The notes: generated by a model not told the origin, from the sequence alone. Counted from the stretch's first letter, positions 7,756-15,375 are shown. The stretch is 17,940 nucleotides of DNA from Candidatus Sumerlaeota bacterium (GCA_007136585.1 SLGR01000244.1:1-17940); one strand, 5' to 3'. Numbers and translations: made by a program.

Positions 7756-8972
7756 CGAGGCGCCGGAAAGGAGGCTGCCAGACTTGCGGACCTCCCGGAA
7801 CCCTTCTGCGGGTCCCTGTCCCTGAGAACGCTCAGTATTATACCGGCTATCTCTCTCATCTCCTCCGGCCCCATTCCCCTTGTAGTAAGAACAGGGGTAC
7901 CTATTCTTATCCCTGAAGTGACCAGGGGTTTTTCGGGATCGTAGGGAATAGTATTCTTATTTACAATAATACCCGCTTCCTGAAGCAGCGCCTCTGCCTC
8001 CCTGCCCGTAAGACCCAGGCTCCTGAGATCAGCCAGGATGAGGTGGTTATCGGTTCCCCCCGTGACAAGATCAATACCGCCTTCGGAAAGTCTGGCAGCA
8101 AGTTCCCTGCTGTTTGCAATTACCCTGCGGATATAATCCTTATATTCCCCCTTCAGAGCCTCTCCGAAACATACCGCTTTGGCCGCTATGACATGCATAA
8201 GGGGCCCGCCCTGGTTTCCCGGAAATACGGAACGGTCAACCTGCGAGGCAAAATTCTTACGGCACATAATCATCCCCCCGCGCGGGCCGCGCAGCGTTTT
8301 ATGGGTAGTGGTTGTAACTATATCGCAGCAGTTAACAGGATCAGGGTGCGCCCCGGCGGCCACAAGCCCCGCTATATGGGCTATATCTGCCAGAAGGTAT
8401 GCGCCCGCCTCGGATGCTATTTCCGAGAACCGCTCAAAATCTATGATCCGCGGATAGGCCGAGGCGCCGCAGATTATCATACGCGGCTTCTCCTTAAGAG
8501 CCGTTTCCCTGATCAAATCGTAATCAATGAACTGGTTATCCTTCCTGACCCCGTATGGGATTATTCTGAAAAACCTTCCGCTGAAATTCAGCGGGTGACC
8601 GTGAGTGAGGTGCCCCCCGCAGGAAAGATCCATACCCATCACAGTATCCCCCGGCTCAAGAAGGGCCAGGTATGAAGCTATATTCGCCTGGGTGCCGGAA
8701 TGAGGCTGAACGTTCACGTGTTCCGCCCCGAAAAGTTTTGCGGCCCTCTCCACCGCCAGGTTTTCCACCGTATCAACATGCCCGCATCCGCCGTAATACC
8801 TTCTCCCGGGGTACCCTTCGGCGTACTTATCCGTAAGCCGTGAACCGGTCGCTTCAAGAACCTCGGCTGAGGTGTAGTTCTCGGATGCGATCATCTCCAG
8901 GCTGTTTTCCTGCCTCTTTACCTCGGCCTCTATGGCGCCGTAAACAGCGGGATCCTTATCTTTCAGACTCAT
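7752..8972 (-). CDS. glyA: Serine hydroxymethyltransferase
   Basis: PLP enzyme that converts serine and tetrahydrofolate to glycine and methylene-tetrahydrofolate, the main one-carbon source for purine and thymidylate synthesis. It has 406 residues. The PLP lysine is Lys225 in [14 protein letters not shown]. The substrate-site residues Glu52 (KYAEGYPG) and Tyr60 (RRYYGG) and the cofactor stretch [11 protein letters not shown] (87-97) are conserved. Just after RYYGGC the usual Glu-Tyr is Gly-His (64-65), a mild deviation outside the catalytic set. The gene overlaps the upstream phosphatase and the downstream upp by four bases each, so translation is probably coupled along the series. Confidence 0.97.
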   Translation of the reverse strand: MSLKDKDPAVYGAIEAEVKRQENSLEMIASENYTSAEVLEATGSRLTDKYAEGYPGRRYYGGCGHVDTVENLAVERAAKLFGAEHVNVQPHSGTQANIASYLALLEPGDTVMGMDLSCGGHLTHGHPLNFSGRFFRIIPYGVRKDNQFIDYDLIRETALKEKPRMIICGASAYPRIIDFERFSEIASEAGAYLLADIAHIAGLVAAGAHPDPVNCCDIVTTTTHKTLRGPRGGMIMCRKNFASQVDRSVFPGNQGGPLMHVIAAKAVCFGEALKGEYKDYIRRVIANSRELAARLSEGGIDLVTGGTDNHLILADLRSLGLTGREAEALLQEAGIIVNKNTIPYDPEKPLVTSGIRIGTPVLTTRGMGPEEMREIAGIILSVLRDRDPQKGSGRSASLAASFPAPR

Positions 8973-9439
8973 TTAAATAGCCTCTCCTTCATTTTAACCA
9001 GGTATTCTTCTATGGAATCATAAACACGGAGGTACGTTTCAACCCCCTGCCCTATGGGATCGGGTATATCTTCCCGCCCGGCACCGGCAAATTCGCTCAG
9101 CATAAAAACCTTATCCGCGTATTCGGAGAACCTCTCTTTGAGGTACCCGGAATGCTCGCGGGTCATCGCAAGGATGATATCCGACTCTTCCATTATATTC
9201 CTGTCCACCATCCGGGGTATATGGCCGCTGTACTCTATACCTTTAATATCAAGGGCCGTTTTCAGGTCACCGTAAATGGAGTATCCGGGAATCGCGGCTG
9301 TTCCGGCAGACTGCACATTTAAACCGCTCAGGCCTTTCTCCCTGACCATTTTAGAAAGTATTTTTTCGCCCATAACGCTGCGGCAGGTGTTCCCCGTACA
9401 TATAAATGTAACTGTTTTCAAGGAAATATCCCTGTTCAT
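8969..9439 (-). CDS. Low-molecular-weight phosphatase, probably YwlE-like protein-arginine phosphatase
   Basis: A small cytoplasmic phosphatase of the LMW-PTP family, 156 residues. The P-loop C-X5-R is [10 protein letters not shown], with nucleophile Cys14 and Arg20. The general acid is Asp127 in IPDPIGQG. The loop is CTGNTCR, as in B. subtilis YwlE. There the threonine matching Thr18 favours phospho-arginine over phospho-tyrosine, so an arginine phosphatase is the best guess. The glyA-upp neighbourhood also resembles the Bacillus ywlE region. The ATG start has no clear ribosome binding site. A TTG six codons in (9421) has AGGGA in front and would give the short N-terminus usual in the family. 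A Wzb-type tyrosine phosphatase is the alternative, given the polysaccharide genes nearby. Confidence 0.85.
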   Translation of the reverse strand: MNRDISLKTVTFICTGNTCRSVMGEKILSKMVREKGLSGLNVQSAGTAAIPGYSIYGDLKTALDIKGIEYSGHIPRMVDRNIMEESDIILAMTREHSGYLKERFSEYADKVFMLSEFAGAGREDIPDPIGQGVETYLRVYDSIEEYLVKMKERLFK

Positions 9440-9442
9440 GGT

Positions 9443-10603
9443 TCAGGATATGTAATGGGCGTTTATCCTGACATACTCGGGACTCAGGTCGCAGGTATAG
9501 AAGGAGGCCTCCTCCCTGCCGAGCCCGAGGTCTATCTCAAGGTTATATCTGCCCCCTGACATTACCTCCCTGGCTTTTTCCGCGGTAGCCGGATCGCGGG
9601 CCCCGTTCCTCACCAGGGCGGCCCCGTTTACGTAAACACTGAAAGATTCCAGGTTCACATGTATCCCGGAAGCGCCCAGCGCTGATATTATCCTGCCCCA
9701 GTTGGGCGAAGCGCCGTAAAAGGCCGTCTTACAGAGCGGCGAAGCCGCCACCGCCCGGGCTGCAGTCCGCGCGCAATCCGTATCAGGCGCCCCCTTCACT
9801 GTAACTTTTATCATTTTAGTAGCACCTTCCCCGTCGGCGGCAATCTTCTCGGTGAGAGAGAGGCAGACCCGCTCCAGGTGGGTAAGGAAGCTCCCGTAAG
9901 CGCTTCCCGAATCCCCTATACTGCGGTTCCCGGCCTTCCCTGAGGCGCAGAGAAAAACCGAGTCGCTGGTGGAGGTCTCCCCGTCAACGCATAGGGCGTT
10001 GAAACTGAGAGCCGCCGATTCACGCAGGGCCTTATCAAGGGCCTTCTTTTCAATATCAGCGTCTGTCATTATGAAAGCAAGCATCGTAGCCATATCGGGA
10101 CAGATCATCCCGGCTCCCTTGGCCGCTCCGTACAGGGTTATCTTGCGCCCCCCGAGCTTAAATGAGGACCAGGCGGTTTTACTTACCGTATCAGTGGTCA
10201 TTATAGCCTCTGCAAAACCGCACGGATCAACCTCGTCTTTTTTGGAAAAAAGTCTGTTAAGGGTAGATTCGGAGTATTCAAGCTGCATACCTATAACCCC
10301 TGTCGAGGCATGGAGAATTTCTTCCCTCTCTACACCTAGTGCCGAAGAAGCGCTGTCAAGCAGACCGAACATCCTTCTTCTGCCTTCGCTTCCGGTTGCG
10401 GCGTTGGCGCTGCCCCTGTTTACGAGCACAGCCCGGTGAGACTCTCTTTCTATTACAGTGCGGCAGTATTTAACCGGCTCCGAAGCGACAGTATTCCGCG
10501 TAAATATACCCGCAGTACTCATACCGCACGGGGCGGTTATAAGACCGAACCCGGTACTCTCGTCCTTGAGCCCGGTTATACGGAATCCTTCGGGAAATTC
10601 CAC
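9443..10603 (-). CDS. argJ: Bifunctional ornithine acetyltransferase / N-acetylglutamate synthase
   Basis: Transfers acetyl from N-acetylornithine to glutamate, recycling the acetyl group in arginine synthesis. It cleaves itself into two chains at Ala172-Thr173 in GMICPDMATMLAF, with Thr173 becoming the nucleophile of the beta chain. Other conserved blocks are STGVIG (100-105), TTDT (136-139) and the C-terminal YVRINAHYIS. At 386 residues it is slightly short of 390-410 but complete. The start is GTG, directly after the argC TAG stop with no spacing, and the ribosome binding site is weak. Whether it also uses acetyl-CoA (bifunctional) or is monofunctional cannot be told from sequence by eye. 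argB, argD and argF are not in the window. Confidence 0.95.
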   Translation of the reverse strand: MEFPEGFRITGLKDESTGFGLITAPCGMSTAGIFTRNTVASEPVKYCRTVIERESHRAVLVNRGSANAATGSEGRRRMFGLLDSASSALGVEREEILHASTGVIGMQLEYSESTLNRLFSKKDEVDPCGFAEAIMTTDTVSKTAWSSFKLGGRKITLYGAAKGAGMICPDMATMLAFIMTDADIEKKALDKALRESAALSFNALCVDGETSTSDSVFLCASGKAGNRSIGDSGSAYGSFLTHLERVCLSLTEKIAADGEGATKMIKVTVKGAPDTDCARTAARAVAASPLCKTAFYGASPNWGRIISALGASGIHVNLESFSVYVNGAALVRNGARDPATAEKAREVMSGGRYNLEIDLGLGREEASFYTCDLSPEYVRINAHYIS

Positions 10604-11626
10604 CTATCTCAAACCCAGGTTCTCTTCAATCCCGAGGGCCGCGTTCATATTCTGTACAGCCTGTCCCGAAGCGCCTTTGACCAAGTTGTCTATGGCGGAT
10701 ATCACAAGGGCCGAGTTATTCCCGGAATCCGAGGTTCCGATAAAACACATATTGGTGGTGCTTACATCGCTCAGCTGGGGGTACTCCCCCTCCCCGCAAA
10801 GATAAATAAACTCCTCTTCCCGGTAGCAGGAGCGGAATATCTCCGCAAGCTCACCGCTTTTAAGCGGCTTTTTCGTACTTACATAGAGATTGGAGAGGAT
10901 ACCCCTCTCCACGGGAACAAGGTGGGGACAGAAAACAAGTCCGTCCGGGTTCCTTCCGGTCTGAGCATCCAGGAAGGAGATTATCTCACCCATATGCCTG
11001 TGCCGGTTGACGTTATAAGGGGTAAGGTTTCCGAACCGGTTTATGAAAAGCAGCTCGGGAGAGAGTTTTTTCCCGGCTCCCGATATACCGGATTTTGCGT
11101 CTATAAAAACAGGGCCGTATAGAACCCCTTCCTTAAGGAGAGGGTAAAGGGCAAGAATAGCAGCCGTGGCGTAACATCCGGGATTGGCCACCAGGGAAGC
11201 CCCTGATATATCCTTACGGTTAATCTCGGGTATCCCGTAAACGGCCTTATCCAGGTTCTCTTTATCGGAATGCTCTTTACTATACCATTTAAGGTACTCT
11301 TCAGGGCTCCTGAACCTGTAATCGGCGGAGAGGTCAATAACAAGGCGCGCGCTCCTTAAAGATGCGGGGACATACTCCATAGCTGCCGTATGGGGCAGGG
11401 CAAGGAATATGATATCGGCAGGAGGGATCCCGGATGGGTCCGGGTTTTTAAGCTTCCTTGAAAGGGTCCCCCGTAGAAAAGAGTGAATATCGGATATGCA
11501 CCTTCCCGCCGCGGACCGGGAAAAAAGATCTTTTATCTCAACATCCGGATGACGCAGAAGTATCCTGAGGAGTTCTCCCCCGGTCATTCCGCTTGCCCCT
11601 ATAACAGATACGCTGTACTTACTCAT
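10604..11626 (-). CDS. argC: N-acetyl-gamma-glutamyl-phosphate reductase
   Basis: NADPH-dependent reduction of N-acetylglutamyl phosphate to the semialdehyde in arginine synthesis. The open frame extends to 11713. I place the start at the ATG at 11626, because the family begins SVSVIGASGMTGGEL right there and the ATG shares one base with the stop of the upstream membrane gene (TAATG). That gives 340 residues. The nucleotide-binding motif GASGMTG is at 10-16. The catalytic cysteine is Cys151 in VANPGCYATAA. The conserved KSGISGAGKK (178-187) and NRHRHMGEI (207-215) blocks, with active-site His209 and His211, are present. It is directly followed by argJ, the usual partner. Confidence 0.95.
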   Translation of the reverse strand: MSKYSVSVIGASGMTGGELLRILLRHPDVEIKDLFSRSAAGRCISDIHSFLRGTLSRKLKNPDPSGIPPADIIFLALPHTAAMEYVPASLRSARLVIDLSADYRFRSPEEYLKWYSKEHSDKENLDKAVYGIPEINRKDISGASLVANPGCYATAAILALYPLLKEGVLYGPVFIDAKSGISGAGKKLSPELLFINRFGNLTPYNVNRHRHMGEIISFLDAQTGRNPDGLVFCPHLVPVERGILSNLYVSTKKPLKSGELAEIFRSCYREEEFIYLCGEGEYPQLSDVSTTNMCFIGTSDSGNNSALVISAIDNLVKGASGQAVQNMNAALGIEENLGLR

Positions 11627-12228
11627 TACAGGAAAAGCGCCCCCATAGATACCAACACCGATAAAAAGAGCAGCAGCATCACTCCAAGCGAAATCACCCA
11701 GGGGATAAGACATACAGCAAGCGCCTCATAGGGGTATATTCCGTATATATTCCTGACCAGGGCTACCTGAAGGTAGAAAGACCATAACCCGAAAAATAAA
11801 AGAAAAAGACCCATAGAAACGACTCCCGGTCCGGGGATAAAAGCCCTGGTCAGAAGCGCCGCCGGGGCTGTAAAAAGAAAAGGTATACTGCTGTAGGGAA
11901 GAATTTTAAAAAGGCGGTTCCCTGAGCCGGAGCCGCCTATAACCTCTGCGAAGTAGCCGTACATGGCCGAAAAGAGAAAAACGGCAAAAGAAGCCAGTAG
12001 AAACCTTGATAGAACGCAGAAAAGCATATGAGGAACAAGGACCGGCCACCGGGGAAGAAACCCGAAAAGCCACACCCCCGTCATCAGTGAGACAACTGCG
12101 CCAAAAAGCATCCTGAAACCGCTGTAATCAGTAATAACCGCTGGAAGCTCCCGCGCCGTATCGCGCGGGGTAATAAGGAGAGCTAAGAACAGCTCACGCC
12201 CGGTCTCAGTGCCGGTAAAGATACGCAA
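11626..12228 (-). CDS. Yip1-like integral membrane protein
   Basis: A polytopic membrane protein of about 200 residues with five hydrophobic segments, near 39-58, 66-90, 111-130, 136-157 and 170-198. A short N-terminal ITPRDTARELP stretch before the first segment resembles the entry of Yip1-domain proteins, and I assign the family on that and on topology only. The function in bacteria is unknown. The frame's first start is TTG at 12228, 23 bases inside sppA, with no convincing ribosome binding site. A later start is possible, so the N-terminus is uncertain. It sits between sppA and argC in the long operon, and coupling to a membrane protease suggests an envelope role, which is inference. Confidence 0.6.
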   Translation of the reverse strand: MRIFTGTETGRELFLALLITPRDTARELPAVITDYSGFRMLFGAVVSLMTGVWLFGFLPRWPVLVPHMLFCVLSRFLLASFAVFLFSAMYGYFAEVIGGSGSGNRLFKILPYSSIPFLFTAPAALLTRAFIPGPGVVSMGLFLLFFGLWSFYLQVALVRNIYGIYPYEALAVCLIPWVISLGVMLLLFLSVLVSMGALFL

Positions 12229-13135
12229 GCCCGCTTATCCTTCCCTGCCCAAACACGTCAAAGCGTCCCGCAAGGTTAAGAAGCCCGAAAAACCGGCCCA
12301 GTCTCCTGACAGGAACCCTGACCATCTTAGTCCCGGTTACACCCGCAAGCTCTTCTGCGACAGAGTGGGCTGTTGTGGTATCTCCCAGCCTGTCCGCCAG
12401 GCCGTTATCCACTGCCTGCCTGCCGGTAAAAACCTGGCCCCGGGCAAGAGGCCCGACCTCCTCCCGGGACATATCTCGACCCCGGCTGACCTGATCAATA
12501 AACTGGGAGTAAGCGTCGTCTATAAGCTCCTGAAGGTAACTCCTCTCCTGGGGGGTAAAAGAACGGTGAAACGATCCCGTGTCCTTAAAGGGCCCGCTTT
12601 TTATAACCTCAACATTAACCCCGACCCTCTCCAGGAGCCCCGACATATCCGAAGCTATGAACATCACCCCGATACCTCCCGTTATGGATCCGGGGTTGAC
12701 CACTACCTTATCACAGGCCGAGGCCAGGTAATACCCTCCGGAAGCCCCTATATCGGCGATAGATGCCACTACGGGTTTTCCGGATTCCCGGACCCGTTCT
12801 ATCTCTGAGATTATTTCCTGTATGGCCCCTACTGTTCCTCCGGGGGAGTTTATCCTGAGAATTACAGCCTTTATCCTATGATCCCTGCGGAACCGGCGGA
12901 TGTTTGAGGTTATCCTTGTAAGCTCATCCTGCGCGAATATATCTCCCGCAGAACGACCTGCCTGAACAGGTCCGTATATATCTATAACCCCTACCGATCT
13001 CGGGGAGACCGCGGTTCTCCTTGCCAGACCCGTGCGGGGACTTTCAAGCTGCTGTCTTACCGCGAGATATATGCTGCCTAAAACAGAAAACAGCAGCAGT
13101 ATTATTATTACTGCTCCGGTTAATCTGCGGTTCAT
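12206..13135 (-). CDS. sppA: Signal peptide peptidase SppA, short form
   Basis: Membrane-anchored Ser/Lys protease of peptidase family S49 that degrades cleaved signal peptides. It has 309 residues, with one transmembrane anchor (about 7-26) and the catalytic domain outside the cytoplasm. The nucleophile is Ser132 in ADIGASGGYYLASACD. The general base is Lys184 in VIKSGPFKDTGS. The 52-residue spacing is the same as between Ser147 and Lys199 in B. subtilis SppA. RINSPGG (94-100) is the conserved oxyanion-side block. It has a single S49 domain, unlike the double-domain E. coli form. The gene begins five bases after rpsI, so it is expected to be co-transcribed with ribosomal proteins. Confidence 0.94.
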   Translation of the reverse strand: MNRRLTGAVIIILLLFSVLGSIYLAVRQQLESPRTGLARRTAVSPRSVGVIDIYGPVQAGRSAGDIFAQDELTRITSNIRRFRRDHRIKAVILRINSPGGTVGAIQEIISEIERVRESGKPVVASIADIGASGGYYLASACDKVVVNPGSITGGIGVMFIASDMSGLLERVGVNVEVIKSGPFKDTGSFHRSFTPQERSYLQELIDDAYSQFIDQVSRGRDMSREEVGPLARGQVFTGRQAVDNGLADRLGDTTTAHSVAEELAGVTGTKMVRVPVRRLGRFFGLLNLAGRFDVFGQGRISGLAYLYRH

Positions 13136-13140
13136 ACTTA

Positions 13141-13545
13141 TTATCTCTTTTTGTACTGTTCGCTTTTTCTGGCTTTGCGCCGGTAGGGTTTTTTTCTCTC
13201 AACCATACGCGCATCACGGGTGAGGTATCCGTTTGTACGAAGAATTTTCCTGGTCTTTTCATCAAGTTGGGCAAGGGCTCTTGATATCCCGAGCCGGATA
13301 GCCCCGGACTGACCTTTCTTTCCCCCTCCCTTGACATTTATCTTTATGGTATAGCCGTTTTCTACCCCGGTGAGTTTGAAAGGACTCATCGCGTATTCAA
13401 TGAATTCTTTCCTGTCAGAAAAGTACTCGTTAATACTCCTGCGGTTTATTATAACTTCCCCTTTGCCGCCCGGAAACATATGAACCCGGGCCACCGCTGT
13501 CTTTCTTCTTCCTACCGCATTAATGTTTTCCATACTTACAGGCAT
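13141..13545 (-). CDS. rpsI: 30S ribosomal protein S9
   Basis: Small-subunit ribosomal protein whose C-terminal tail reaches the P site. It has 134 residues, normal length. It opens with the family pattern NAVGRRKTAVARVHMFPGGKG and ends in a very basic tail, SEQYKKR, matching the universal QFSKR-like end that contacts P-site tRNA. The start at 13545 directly abuts the rplM stop and has a GGAG ribosome binding site seven bases upstream. A second ATG four codons in is less well placed. The rplM-rpsI order is nearly universal in bacteria. Confidence 0.98.
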   Translation of the reverse strand: MPVSMENINAVGRRKTAVARVHMFPGGKGEVIINRRSINEYFSDRKEFIEYAMSPFKLTGVENGYTIKINVKGGGKKGQSGAIRLGISRALAQLDEKTRKILRTNGYLTRDARMVERKKPYRRKARKSEQYKKR

Positions 13546-13947
13546 TTAAATCTCCAGTTCCACCGGTTGCTGAGCCTGGTTGGGGTGTTCGCTTCCCGGA
13601 TATACCTTAAGGCGCTTCATCCTCTTTGCGGCCAGGCGGTTCTTCGGCAGCATACCTTTCACGGCATGTGTTATTATATGACACGGATCATTCTTCATCA
13701 TCCGTTCATATTCTATGGTTTTGCTGTTCCCCGGGTACCTTGAAGGCCTGAAATAGGTTTTCTGGGTCTGTTTATTACCCGAAACCCTCACTTTCGAGGC
13801 ATCGGTTATTATAAGAAAATCACCCTTATCCTCGTGGGGGGTGTAATCAACCCTGTTCTTCCCGGTAAGTATAAGGGCCGCCCGGGCGGCCAGCCGCCCC
13901 AGAACAGCGCCTTCCGCGCTTAATTTGTACCATTTTCTCCCGTTCAT
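13546..13947 (-). CDS. rplM: 50S ribosomal protein L13, short N-terminus
   Basis: Early-assembly protein of the large ribosomal subunit. The sequence matches L13 from KWYKLSAEGAVLGRLA (5-20) through YKGM-like VKGMLPKNRLA (96-106) to the LKVYPGSEHPNQAQQP block (113-128). It has 133 residues where 142-145 is usual. About nine N-terminal residues are missing compared with common L13. This is genuine rather than a wrong start, because an in-frame TAA lies three codons before the ATG with no other start between. There is no Shine-Dalgarno sequence (AAAGCAGC precedes the ATG), and a strong promoter ends eight bases upstream, so the mRNA is predicted to be leaderless. First gene of the twelve-gene run. 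Confidence 0.97.
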   Translation of the reverse strand: MNGRKWYKLSAEGAVLGRLAARAALILTGKNRVDYTPHEDKGDFLIITDASKVRVSGNKQTQKTYFRPSRYPGNSKTIEYERMMKNDPCHIITHAVKGMLPKNRLAAKRMKRLKVYPGSEHPNQAQQPVELEI

Positions 13948-13955
13948 GCTGCTTT

Positions 13956-13983
13956 ATTTTATTAATTTAAACCCTAATGTCAA
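13956..13983 (-). promoter_or_regulatory. rplM promoter, predicted leaderless
   Basis: On the minus strand a perfect -35 TTGACA (13978-13983) is followed after 16 bases by TAAAAT (13956-13961), 5/6 to the -10 consensus. Eight bases separate the -10 from the rplM ATG, which puts the start of transcription about two bases before the start codon. It probably drives the operon down to 3316. Read-through from the tRNA promoter would add a transcript with a leader. Confidence 0.65.
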
Positions 13984-14010
13984 ACACCCTGCAGAACCGC
14001 TATGCCTGAT

Positions 14011-14087
14011 TGGGGTGGGTGACCGGATTTGAACCGGCGGCCTCCTGGGCCACAACCAGGTGCTCTAACCCCTGAGCTACACCCACC
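14011..14087 (-). tRNA. tRNA-His (anticodon GTG)
   Basis: The minus strand folds as a full tRNA. The acceptor GTGGGTG (14080-14086) pairs perfectly with CACCCAC (14015-14021), followed by TA and the GCTC D-stem. The anticodon arm is CCTGG-TTGTGGC-CCAGG with anticodon GTG. The T arm is GCCGG-TTCAAAT-CCGGT. The identity is confirmed by an encoded extra G at -1 (14087) opposite discriminator C73 (14014), the special mark of tRNA-His. The CCA tail is encoded (14011-14013). The anticodon begins with G34, the position modified to queuosine, so this tRNA is a likely target of the queDECF pathway in the same window. Confidence 0.97.
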
Positions 14088-14092
14088 ACTAC

Positions 14093-14106
14093 GGGGCCAA
14101 AGCCCC
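14093..14106 (-). other. Hairpin in the tRNA-His 5' leader
   Basis: GGGGC-TTTG-GCCCC on the minus strand forms a perfect 5-bp stem, ending five bases before the tRNA. With transcription starting near 14110 it would fill most of a 23-base pre-tRNA leader removed by RNase P. It is too short and lacks a T-run for a terminator. Confidence 0.5.
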
Positions 14107-14116
14107 TGTTTGCGGA

Positions 14117-14145
14117 ATTATATATATTAGCCGGGTAAAAATCAA
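14117..14145 (-). promoter_or_regulatory. Promoter of tRNA-His
   Basis: On the minus strand TTGATT (14140-14145) and a perfect TATAAT (14117-14122) are separated by 17 bases. Transcription would start near 14110, about 23 bases before the tRNA. No terminator was seen after the tRNA, so read-through into rplM is possible. Confidence 0.7.
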
Positions 14146-14208
14146 CAATCCCTGTGAAACTTTATTGACCTCCTAACTGTCAAAAGATATGATACAGCGG
14201 AATAAGGG

Positions 14209-14237
14209 TGGTCAAACTCCGGTTTGTATGTTAGAAT
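14209..14237 (+). promoter_or_regulatory. Promoter of the TPR / lipoprotein genes
   Basis: TGGTCA (14209-14214) and TAGAAT (14232-14237) are 17 bases apart, with TG one base before the -10 (extended -10). Transcription should start near 14244, leaving a leader of about 43 bases that ends in a CCGGAG ribosome binding site before the ATG at 14287. It diverges from the tRNA-His promoter about 64 bases away. Confidence 0.6.
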
Positions 14238-14286
14238 AAGTACAGTTAAGAGTCGCAGACAAAGTATATAAATTCCGGAGAAACTT

Positions 14287-14736
14287 ATGAAAATTGCATC
14301 ATTACTTTTAATAACGCTTTTTTGCTTAATGCCGGCCCTGCCCGGGGAGGCCTCAGAACCCGGTGAGCAAATTGCAGTAAACAGGTACTTCCAGAAAGGT
14401 ATTGAGTATTCCAACAAGGGTGAGCACGAAAAAGCAGCGGAGGAGTTCAGAAAAGCCATCACAATAGATGAGAGATTCCCGGACGCCTACCTCGCCCTGA
14501 CCGTGGCTCTAATAAATATGAGAGAGCCGGAGGAGGCCCTTGTTTACGCAGTAAGGGCATCCGAACTGGATCCCGAAAGCAGGAAAGCGCTTTTTATAAA
14601 AGCGCGGCTTTACGAAAGAAACGGAGAGACAGATAAGGCTATAAGCGCCTGGGAAAGATATCTTAAACTCAACCCCGAGGGACGGCGCGCCCGCAAGGCG
14701 AAGAGGCACCTGGAGACACTCAGGGAAGCGCAATGA
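14287..14736 (+). CDS. Exported TPR-repeat protein
   Basis: A secreted or periplasmic adaptor-type protein of 149 residues. Residues 1-22 form a signal peptide (Lys, then a long Leu/Ile core) with a likely cleavage after GEA. The rest is three tandem tetratricopeptide repeats, about 32-65, 66-99 and 100-133, showing the typical A-x-x-x-F/Y and LDP/LNP end patterns, followed by a basic tail RRARKAKRH. TPR arrays bind partner proteins; no enzyme motif is present. The start has a good GGAG site. The stop overlaps the next gene's ATG (ATGA), so the two products are probably made together and may act together. The function is unknown. Confidence 0.85.
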   Translation: MKIASLLLITLFCLMPALPGEASEPGEQIAVNRYFQKGIEYSNKGEHEKAAEEFRKAITIDERFPDAYLALTVALINMREPEEALVYAVRASELDPESRKALFIKARLYERNGETDKAISAWERYLKLNPEGRRARKAKRHLETLREAQ

Positions 14737-15350
14737 GACCGGTTTCAAAAACACTTAAAAAGACACCGCTGGGAGCAATCTTCTCTCTTATCGTTTTAGC
14801 AGTCTTATTTTACGGCTGCGGACCCAAGGTGGCTTTTATAGAAGGTTACGATTTCGGGCGTATAGAACGCGTGGGGGTAATAAAGTTTGACAGCTCCCAG
14901 GTGAATTACTTTTCATCGTTCGACCCGGGAAGCGCTGTGGCTGACGAGTTTGTATTCCAGTTCATTAACAGGGGAGTCAGAGTCGTGGAGAGATCGCGCC
15001 TGGAAAACATACTCCGTGAGCAGAACCTCTGGGATAGCGGGCGCCTTGACCCCGAAACCGTTAAAGAGGCGGGAAAACTTCTCGGGGTGGATGCCCTCGT
15101 GATGGGAACCGTCACCCGCTACGTTCCGGATAAGAAGGAACGGATATATGTAAGAGACAGCGCCGGCAGGGTCCGAGAGGAGATATTCCTTGTTGAGGCC
15201 GAGGTGGGGGTAAGCGCCCGGATGGTGGATGTGGAGACAGGAGAGATAATCTGGGCCGGGTCGCACGTGCACGAATCCTTCTATATTGATACCGCCATAC
15301 GACAGGCGGTAAGCGCGCTGCTCAATTCCCTCCGGGGCGTCTGGCTCTAA
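14733..15350 (+). CDS. CsgG-like lipoprotein
   Basis: A 205-residue predicted lipoprotein. The signal peptide ends in a lipobox (LFYGC, with lipidated Cys29). The mature part looks like a CsgG/LpoB-type fold: RVGVIKFDSS near 42-51, the RGVRVVERSRLENILREQ block (80-97), LLGVDALVMGTVTRY (114-128) and a late VDVETGEIIWAG (166-177). True CsgG forms the outer-membrane curli pore. Shorter relatives of this size occur with many unknown envelope roles, so a pore cannot be claimed. No csgA, csgE or csgF is nearby. It is translated with the TPR gene, and a pilin-like gene follows 25 bases later. Residue +2 after the cysteine is Gly. Confidence 0.75.
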   Translation: MRPVSKTLKKTPLGAIFSLIVLAVLFYGCGPKVAFIEGYDFGRIERVGVIKFDSSQVNYFSSFDPGSAVADEFVFQFINRGVRVVERSRLENILREQNLWDSGRLDPETVKEAGKLLGVDALVMGTVTRYVPDKKERIYVRDSAGRVREEIFLVEAEVGVSARMVDVETGEIIWAGSHVHESFYIDTAIRQAVSALLNSLRGVWL

Positions 15351-15375
15351 TACAACCAACCGAAAGGAAATTCCA

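Noticed and set aside
8043-8675. A 210-codon plus-strand frame opposite glyA
   Set aside because: It lies wholly within a clear serine hydroxymethyltransferase gene and shows no protein motif or ribosome binding site.
10436-11122. A 228-codon plus-strand frame across the argC-argJ junction
   Set aside because: Both opposite-strand genes have intact catalytic motifs and full length, so this is a shadow frame.
11627-11713. A 29-residue N-terminal extension of ArgC
   Set aside because: It overlaps the Yip1-like gene and has no family similarity. The ATG at 11626 overlaps the preceding stop and starts exactly at the conserved Rossmann strand.
14093-14106. A terminator between the divergent genes
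   Set aside because: The GC hairpin is short, has no T-run after it on either strand, and lies between the tRNA promoter and the tRNA itself.
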